NCBI GenBank assembly: GCA_017457555.1
Contig: JAFTHG010000277.1
Span: forward strand, 1 to 10,891
Reading direction: 5' to 3'
Origin: Kiritimatiellia bacterium
GTDB taxonomy: Bacteria > Verrucomicrobiota > Kiritimatiellia > RFP12 > DVOR01
DNA length: 10,891 bases
Below are positions 6,161 to 10,891 of this stretch, piece by piece (positions within the stretch are counted from its first letter, which is position 1; each line of letters opens with the position of its first letter). The notes under the pieces are model-generated. The model saw only the letters and a program-made list of their open reading frames with translations. It did no database searches and was not told where the DNA came from. Both the position numbers and the translations under genes were made by a program.

Positions 6161-9100
6161 TTAAAGCGATGCCACATCAAAGTTGGGCAAGATACAACTC
6201 GCAATCGCATGGTCAAACAATACAGTTGTCCTAATTGGGATACGCGTATTCCGGAATTTCGGAAAATGTTCTGCCCATGCCCCACACAATTCCATCTCCA
6301 ACATTCCTGTCGCCGGATCTGAGGTGCGAATTCGCAAATCCGTAGGGGCAAAACGAATTCCCACCCCAAGCGCCTTTGAAATGGCTTCCTTTGCACACCA
6401 AAAACGCAGTACAGCAGTTGGTCCATCGCCACTTACTGTTGCCAACTCTTGTTCTTCTAATGTGAACACTCCACGTAAGAAATCTTCCGTCAAATCACGT
6501 TTTACGGATTCAACATCAAATCCAATCCGTCCTTGTGCGGTTGCCGCCGCCAAAATAAGACCTTCTGTATGTGCAATGGAAAGATCCACCGGTGCAGCGA
6601 CCTGTGATTCCCAGTTACCTAATGGATGCGGCTTACCAAGATTATCTTTCCAAATCGCCACGTCTGCCGAAGATTCATAGATATTATAATTCTCTACAAG
6701 CAATCGTCTCACGGCTTCTTTTGCAGCGGTGCGCCCTAAAAGCCATTCCAAACGACGTGGTGCAACGCCACCCATCTGCGCGTAATTCTCACGCTCGTTT
6801 GCAGTCAAAACAGCCGAAGCCAAAGCATTCAACCAAAGTTCTTGATTGGAAATAAAGAAGTCTGGCGTATTATTGACATACAATGCGCCCACGATCTTCG
6901 CGTCCGTATCCGGTAAAACACTCGCCGGCAACGGCATTGTGATATAGTTCTTCGCAGGATTCATCACATAATCATGCAATGTCCTTACAGCACGACCGCC
7001 AACTTCTTCCCAGCCTTCAATTTGCAATATCGGATGCCCCGACATATCCGTCACCAGAATGTCTACTTGGAATGTTCGCACCGTCACATTTACTAACCGC
7101 AATGCACACCGCAAGCGCGTCCCTACCGGAACCATCGTAGCATAATAGCGAATCTTTTGGCATCGGAATGGCAATGAAATAGCGCCATGGAAACGTTCAT
7201 GCGAACGCCAAAGTGGGAAGCCAGAAACAACCGCATCCAATAAGAGTGGCATCGTGTTAAAGAGTGGATTACGCGTGTGACGCACTGTTGCCGTACGGGC
7301 AGGCATCCGCACTTCATAATCCAATCCATTGTAGCCCCAACCGGACACCTTGCGAACATTCCGCAATAATGGCCCTTGAAACAGGCGTTGTGGGTAAATA
7401 TCATGCGCCATCCAATTCACAGGTTTTGGACTGACCAGCGGTGGCGAAGTCAAACCTTCTTCCGGTTCAGGAACACTGTCCCCTAAAATAAATTGCGCTT
7501 CCATTGCGATATGTGAGGCATCACCGATGGCGTCTTCCGGATAAATGCGTGCTCGGACACTTTGTAGATTTCCTTCAAAAGCCCCCACCAATTCTGCCGT
7601 AACACGCAATTTGAGTGTGCCAAACTTAAATGAAAGCCACCTTGGTGCGCGCAGATGTTCAATTGTTCGCAATGCAAATTTTGGGAAGAGACGTTGCACC
7701 GCTTCTGCCATCAATTCTAAACCAGATGTCACTGAAAAAAGCGTCAAGCCGCGCATCTGCGGATCATGCATTGACACCCCGGATGTACCAATTGCATAAT
7801 CATTCAAATAAGGATAGTCCTCCAAACGCAAAACACAACGCATCCCCAACATATCCGGCGTATGTGCAAACACCGTTGCGCCACGCAAAAGCGGCATTTC
7901 CAATCCATCACGAGGATGTTCCAAGTAAACATCATGCGAATGTGAAACACCAACCCCCTCGGCAACCACTGTTTGTTGCATACTCAAAATACGTGATACA
8001 TCAATCAATTCCGGATGAATCGCAGGCAAATCTCGCAACAACTTCAATTTCAGCGTTTGCGTTGTTTCGTCTGCCACAGGCGTAGTGAAATCCAACCGTT
8101 TAGCATGATTGAAAAAACGGATCTTTGAATAGTCAATCGCAACACCATGTGCAGCAAGTAAGCCAAGTGCCTGCCCAATCTGCACACCTCCCGATCGATG
8201 CAAAATCTGCATTGGAATCACGGCTGGCGGTTCATCCGTTTTATCTGCAAGTACCTTGGAAATCAAAGGCGTCAAGAGTCCACGTGCACCAACTTCAACA
8301 AAGATACGGTAGCCATCAGCATACATCTGCCGAATCATCGAACAAAAGTCTAATGGCTCCGTCATTTGATCCGTTAAACCGGAAACAACAGCAGCCATTG
8401 ACGTGGGCATTTGTTGCGCCGTCACTGCGGAATAAAAGGGAATCTGCGGTTCACACGTTACATGCCGTTCAAAGAACTGTGTGAAATAGTGCTGCAACAC
8501 CCCTGCTTCACGTCCAGTATTAACAGGAATGACAAAGGGTTCTGCCACCGAAACCCCACCCGCTGCGCTAATGGTTGTTTCCAGTTCCGCCTTAAACTCT
8601 GGAGCCACAATCAAAACGCAATCATCATCAGTGAGCACTTGCGAAATGATTAACATGTCAGAGTGATGTGTTGCCAGCTCACGCAACGCAGCAACCGGCA
8701 TTCCAGAAACCGTCAGTTGCCACCAGTCTGTAAACGCAGAAGGTTCTGTACTCAATCGCAACAGTAGCCGACCTGCATCGCGCAAAATCTGTACCAAACT
8801 AAGTTTTGGATTATGGTGCGTTGCGTGAAATGCTGAAAAGGCGCCTAACCCTACACCACACACTGCATCAGGTTTTACCCCGACGGATCGCAAGAAATCT
8901 GCAAAGACTTTACTCGCTAAATAGGTTGAAGCCGAGGCTAACAAAGGTAAAAAATCGCGCGACGCAGCAAGCGAAAGCGTATGTTCCGGAGCCGTAGAAA
9001 AGAGCCATTCGGAGGGTGAAGCCACATCACAAAAGCCGGAAAAGGCCTCTTCCATATCATCAAATCGCTGACGCACACCATCAAATGTCAGTGCCAAATC

Positions 9101-9466
9101 ACGCATCATCTCCAAATGGAAACTACCCGTCCCTGGAAAAACGAAGGCAATTTTACCATTCGCATGCATCAAAGGTTTGCCGGTAAAGAAAACGCCCGAT
9201 TTATCACGCATCCTTGTGCGGCCACTCCGCAATGCATTCAGCGCAAAGCGTAACTTCCGCACCATTTCATCCAATGACGTCACCCACAATCCCACAACAT
9301 GACGATGCTCGCGCGCATCACAGGTCGCAGTATACACGACATCAATTAATCGCAGGCCAGAACTTTTCTCAATAAACGTGAGAATTCGTACAACTTCATC
9401 CGCCAATTCTGGGACAGAATTAGCACCTATCAGGCAGAGCACACCTTCAGAACGTTCCAGTCTCAT
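6161..9466 (-). CDS. PUFA/polyketide-synthase-like multidomain protein: degenerate AT, DH-like region, C-terminal phosphopantetheinyl transferase
   Basis: This is an 1101-aa protein. An N-terminal region (about 1-100) precedes an acyltransferase domain (about 105-420) with FPGTGS at 110-115. Its nucleophile elbow reads GVGLGA (204-209) instead of GHSxGE, putting Gly206 at the Ser and Val205 at the His; the later catalytic His position is Glu320. The AT end FVEVGARGLL (389-398) and the post-AT linker LLAAHGVAIDY are typical of type I PKS. A double-hotdog dehydratase-like region (about 525-825) has PYLNDYAIG at 552-560, with Tyr557 for the catalytic His, and retains Asp744 in the second hotdog. 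An Sfp-type phosphopantetheinyl transferase occupies about 860-1090: GKP 944-946, SIAH 963-966, GFDVE 982-986, FWCAKEAISKALG 1022-1034. All its key residues are kept, so it should load carrier proteins. The start overlaps the upstream stop (ATGA) and has GGAGGT 6 nt before it. The AT and DH are probably structural. Confidence 0.88.
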   Translation of the reverse strand: MRLERSEGVLCLIGANSVPELADEVVRILTFIEKSSGLRLIDVVYTATCDAREHRHVVGLWVTSLDEMVRKLRFALNALRSGRTRMRDKSGVFFTGKPLMHANGKIAFVFPGTGSFHLEMMRDLALTFDGVRQRFDDMEEAFSGFCDVASPSEWLFSTAPEHTLSLAASRDFLPLLASASTYLASKVFADFLRSVGVKPDAVCGVGLGAFSAFHATHHNPKLSLVQILRDAGRLLLRLSTEPSAFTDWWQLTVSGMPVAALRELATHHSDMLIISQVLTDDDCVLIVAPEFKAELETTISAAGGVSVAEPFVIPVNTGREAGVLQHYFTQFFERHVTCEPQIPFYSAVTAQQMPTSMAAVVSGLTDQMTEPLDFCSMIRQMYADGYRIFVEVGARGLLTPLISKVLADKTDEPPAVIPMQILHRSGGVQIGQALGLLAAHGVAIDYSKIRFFNHAKRLDFTTPVADETTQTLKLKLLRDLPAIHPELIDVSRILSMQQTVVAEGVGVSHSHDVYLEHPRDGLEMPLLRGATVFAHTPDMLGMRCVLRLEDYPYLNDYAIGTSGVSMHDPQMRGLTLFSVTSGLELMAEAVQRLFPKFALRTIEHLRAPRWLSFKFGTLKLRVTAELVGAFEGNLQSVRARIYPEDAIGDASHIAMEAQFILGDSVPEPEEGLTSPPLVSPKPVNWMAHDIYPQRLFQGPLLRNVRKVSGWGYNGLDYEVRMPARTATVRHTRNPLFNTMPLLLDAVVSGFPLWRSHERFHGAISLPFRCQKIRYYATMVPVGTRLRCALRLVNVTVRTFQVDILVTDMSGHPILQIEGWEEVGGRAVRTLHDYVMNPAKNYITMPLPASVLPDTDAKIVGALYVNNTPDFFISNQELWLNALASAVLTANERENYAQMGGVAPRRLEWLLGRTAAKEAVRRLLVENYNIYESSADVAIWKDNLGKPHPLGNWESQVAAPVDLSIAHTEGLILAAATAQGRIGFDVESVKRDLTEDFLRGVFTLEEQELATVSGDGPTAVLRFWCAKEAISKALGVGIRFAPTDLRIRTSDPATGMLEMELCGAWAEHFPKFRNTRIPIRTTVLFDHAIASCILPNFDVASL

Positions 9467-10857
9467 TCTGCCACCTCCTCAAGAATGGCTGCACCTGAAC
9501 GTCCTGTGTGCGAAATCGTTGAAACCGCCAACCGGCGTGGGCGCGTAGAAGACGCAATCCATGGGCGCGCTTCCTGGACCCAGTAATAAGCTTGTTCAGC
9601 CTCTCGCAAACGGAAACTTTCATCTACAGGTGTCACTGACGGCGGCAATACACGATGGCTGATTGCTAAAATCCCCTTCAAAAGCCCCAATGCACCAGCA
9701 GCAGTCATCGTATGACCAAACGACGTTTTTGCAGATCCCAATGCCAACAATGGAATATGTGCACCACGATTCACCGTCAATCGTTTTAAAAGCGCCTCTT
9801 CTGCAGCATCTTCTTGCGGAATCCCTGAAGCATTCATTTCCCAATAGTCAATATCCCGAAAGCCATTTGGAATACGCCGCAACGCACGGTGAAGTGCGCG
9901 CCGCAACGATTCTTCCAAGGCCTCCGGGCTCTGTGGAGGAATCCCTGAAATTTGACTGCATCCATGCAGTTTCGCATAAATAGGCGCACCTGCACTCCGT
10001 GCATCATCCAATCGACGCAATACAAAAGCTGCACCGCCCTCGCCTGGCAACGTCCCCGACGTTACATCCGTAAAAGGTGCTAATGACGTTCCCTTTGTAA
10101 AAGGCATCAATGCTGCTTCACCCGCCATCTGCGTCTGCGGAATCGGCGGTTGTAAAGCTAACACCACCGCCACATCACACTGCCGTTGCCGCAAGGCATT
10201 CGCAGCTGCCTCTAAACCCGCAAAAACCGAGCTCTCCCCTGCAGTGCAAAGACTCGCAGTATCACAAGCACTAACCGTCTGTGCCAAAGCTCGCACAACG
10301 CCATCTCCACGCGCCAATGCTAATTGACGACGCTTCAACAAAGGTAAGGTGTTGGTAATTTCCGTTCGAAGCGCATCCATTTGCTCGTAAGAAGCATCAG
10401 GAAAGAAACGCTGTAACGTTCCTAAAATCTGTCCAACCGCATTGGCATGCCACAACCAATTGACCAGTGCCGGATTCAAGCCTGCATCATACCCGACATA
10501 AAGCGAAATACGATCCGTCTGATTCGTCCCCGGTTGCAAGCCTGCATCACACAGCGCATCATGCAACAATTGCGCAGCGAACCAAAAGTCTGTATTATCC
10601 CCAATACCCAAATCTGGTGGCAGTGGAATATGATCCGCCCGACACGAAAAGCAATCATCTAATGCAGCACACGCTTCTGGCAATGGACAACCATCAAAAA
10701 GCTCTTCTGCCGTATGTCCATCTGCTGTTTCGGGAAGCATTGTAAAGAAATTCCGTTTACGCAAGATCGCTTTCCAAATCTCACGCGGCGTTGTTGCTCG
10801 GGCGAAACAACCGCTCAAACCTGTAAAGACGATATTCTCAGCAGAACTTGACAACAT
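9463..10857 (-). CDS. Ketosynthase-like protein lacking the catalytic Cys (probable chain-length factor)
   Basis: This 464-aa protein has a thiolase-fold beta-ketoacyl synthase layout. In an ungapped comparison with the VDTACSSSL active-site block, the segment CTAGESSV (204-211) puts Glu208 at the Cys and Gly207 just before it. The EAHGTGT motif reads EMNASGI (340-346), so the first catalytic His is Asn342. GSAKTSFGH (374-382) keeps Lys377 and His382, and PFTDVTSGTLPGEGG (261-275) is well conserved. This pattern matches chain-length factors or KS-beta subunits, such as the CLF domain of PfaC-type PUFA synthases, which pair with an active ketosynthase and set chain length. No such partner lies in the window; it is expected upstream. 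The ATG at 10857 has GGGAG 8 nt upstream. An in-frame TGA at 10879-10881 may be the end of the previous gene. Confidence 0.85.
   Translation of the reverse strand: MLSSSAENIVFTGLSGCFARATTPREIWKAILRKRNFFTMLPETADGHTAEELFDGCPLPEACAALDDCFSCRADHIPLPPDLGIGDNTDFWFAAQLLHDALCDAGLQPGTNQTDRISLYVGYDAGLNPALVNWLWHANAVGQILGTLQRFFPDASYEQMDALRTEITNTLPLLKRRQLALARGDGVVRALAQTVSACDTASLCTAGESSVFAGLEAAANALRQRQCDVAVVLALQPPIPQTQMAGEAALMPFTKGTSLAPFTDVTSGTLPGEGGAAFVLRRLDDARSAGAPIYAKLHGCSQISGIPPQSPEALEESLRRALHRALRRIPNGFRDIDYWEMNASGIPQEDAAEEALLKRLTVNRGAHIPLLALGSAKTSFGHTMTAAGALGLLKGILAISHRVLPPSVTPVDESFRLREAEQAYYWVQEARPWIASSTRPRRLAVSTISHTGRSGAAILEEVAE
9473..9478 (-). promoter_or_regulatory. Strong ribosome binding site at the overlapping start of the 1101-aa gene
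   Basis: GGAGGT within GAGGAGGTGG on the minus strand lies 6 nt before the ATG at 9466. The site falls inside the end of the chain-length-factor-like gene, so translation of the two subunits is probably coupled, with independent loading possible. Confidence 0.8.
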
Positions 10858-10891
10858 AAATTAAGCTCCCAAACTGTGTCAACAGTATACC

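Noticed and set aside
6013..6432. Minus-strand 139-aa open frame
   Set aside because: It overlaps the C-terminal PPTase coding region and the terminator hairpin at 6101-6134 in another frame, and has no recognisable domain; a shadow frame.
7630..8085. Plus-strand 151-aa open frame opposite the synthase gene
   Set aside because: It lies wholly antisense to the DH-like region, has His/Pro/Ser-rich composition typical of antisense frames, and no ribosome binding site or domain is evident.
6161..10857. Possible pseudogene decay of the synthase genes, given the missing catalytic residues
   Set aside because: Both frames are intact over 464 and 1101 codons, with strong ribosome binding sites, a coupled start, a terminator and conserved PPTase motifs; loss is confined to catalytic positions, not spread as frameshifts or stops.
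10855..10881. TTGACA and TTATGT 17 nt apart on the minus strand near the CLF start, resembling a promoter
   Set aside because: The -10-like element overlaps the start codon, so a transcript from it would lack the start; the spacing fits an internal operon junction with a ribosome binding site better.
1..10891. CRISPR arrays, tRNA or rRNA genes, insertion sequences, acyl carrier protein domains
   Set aside because: No spaced direct repeats, no tRNA-like cloverleaf, no transposase or terminal repeats and no DSL-type carrier-protein motif were seen on either strand.

Overview
The window is compact bacterial DNA. Nearly everything lies on the minus strand, with short gaps, two ATGA stop/start overlaps, clear Shine-Dalgarno sequences and two good intrinsic terminators. 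The proteins do not fix the organism. A Gram-negative-type bacterium is likely: there is an exported esterase with a signal peptide, a PlsC-type acyltransferase, an EboE homologue and a secondary-lipid (PUFA-like) synthase. A PVC-group member (Verrucomicrobiota, Lentisphaerota, Kiritimatiellota or Planctomycetota) is only a guess.

Layout from right to left, the direction of transcription. Positions 10857-6161 hold two translationally coupled genes of a type I PKS / PUFA-synthase-like system. The first is a 464-aa ketosynthase-like protein that looks like a chain-length factor, because the nucleophilic Cys and one catalytic His are replaced. The second is a 1101-aa protein with an acyltransferase fold that has lost its Ser/His pair, a double-hotdog dehydratase-like region whose catalytic His is a Tyr, and an apparently intact Sfp-type phosphopantetheinyl transferase at the C-terminus. 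No acyl carrier protein and no active ketosynthase lie in the window, so the catalytic partners are probably upstream, beyond position 10891. An intrinsic terminator at 6101-6134 ends this unit.

Positions 5912-250 hold a second minus-strand run of six genes: a DnaQ-family exonuclease with a C-terminal domain, a PlsC-like acyltransferase with a variant HX4E motif, an exported alpha/beta-hydrolase, a membrane-anchored metallophosphoesterase, an eboE homologue and a short-chain dehydrogenase/reductase. The first four are tightly packed. A 93-nt gap precedes eboE, and the SDR follows it after 25 nt. A symmetrical, probably bidirectional, terminator at 195-232 separates this run from the end of a convergent plus-strand gene at 1-174, of which only a Pro/Ala/Glu-rich tail is visible.

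The most interesting material is the synthase pair. Three successive fatty-acid/polyketide catalytic folds appear to have lost their catalytic residues, yet they are kept in long intact frames and one of them is fused to an intact carrier-protein-activating enzyme. This suggests a scaffold/activator subunit of a secondary-lipid synthase. The nearby acyltransferase, phosphoesterase, esterase, EboE and SDR could in principle handle or traffic the product, but that link is inference from position only.
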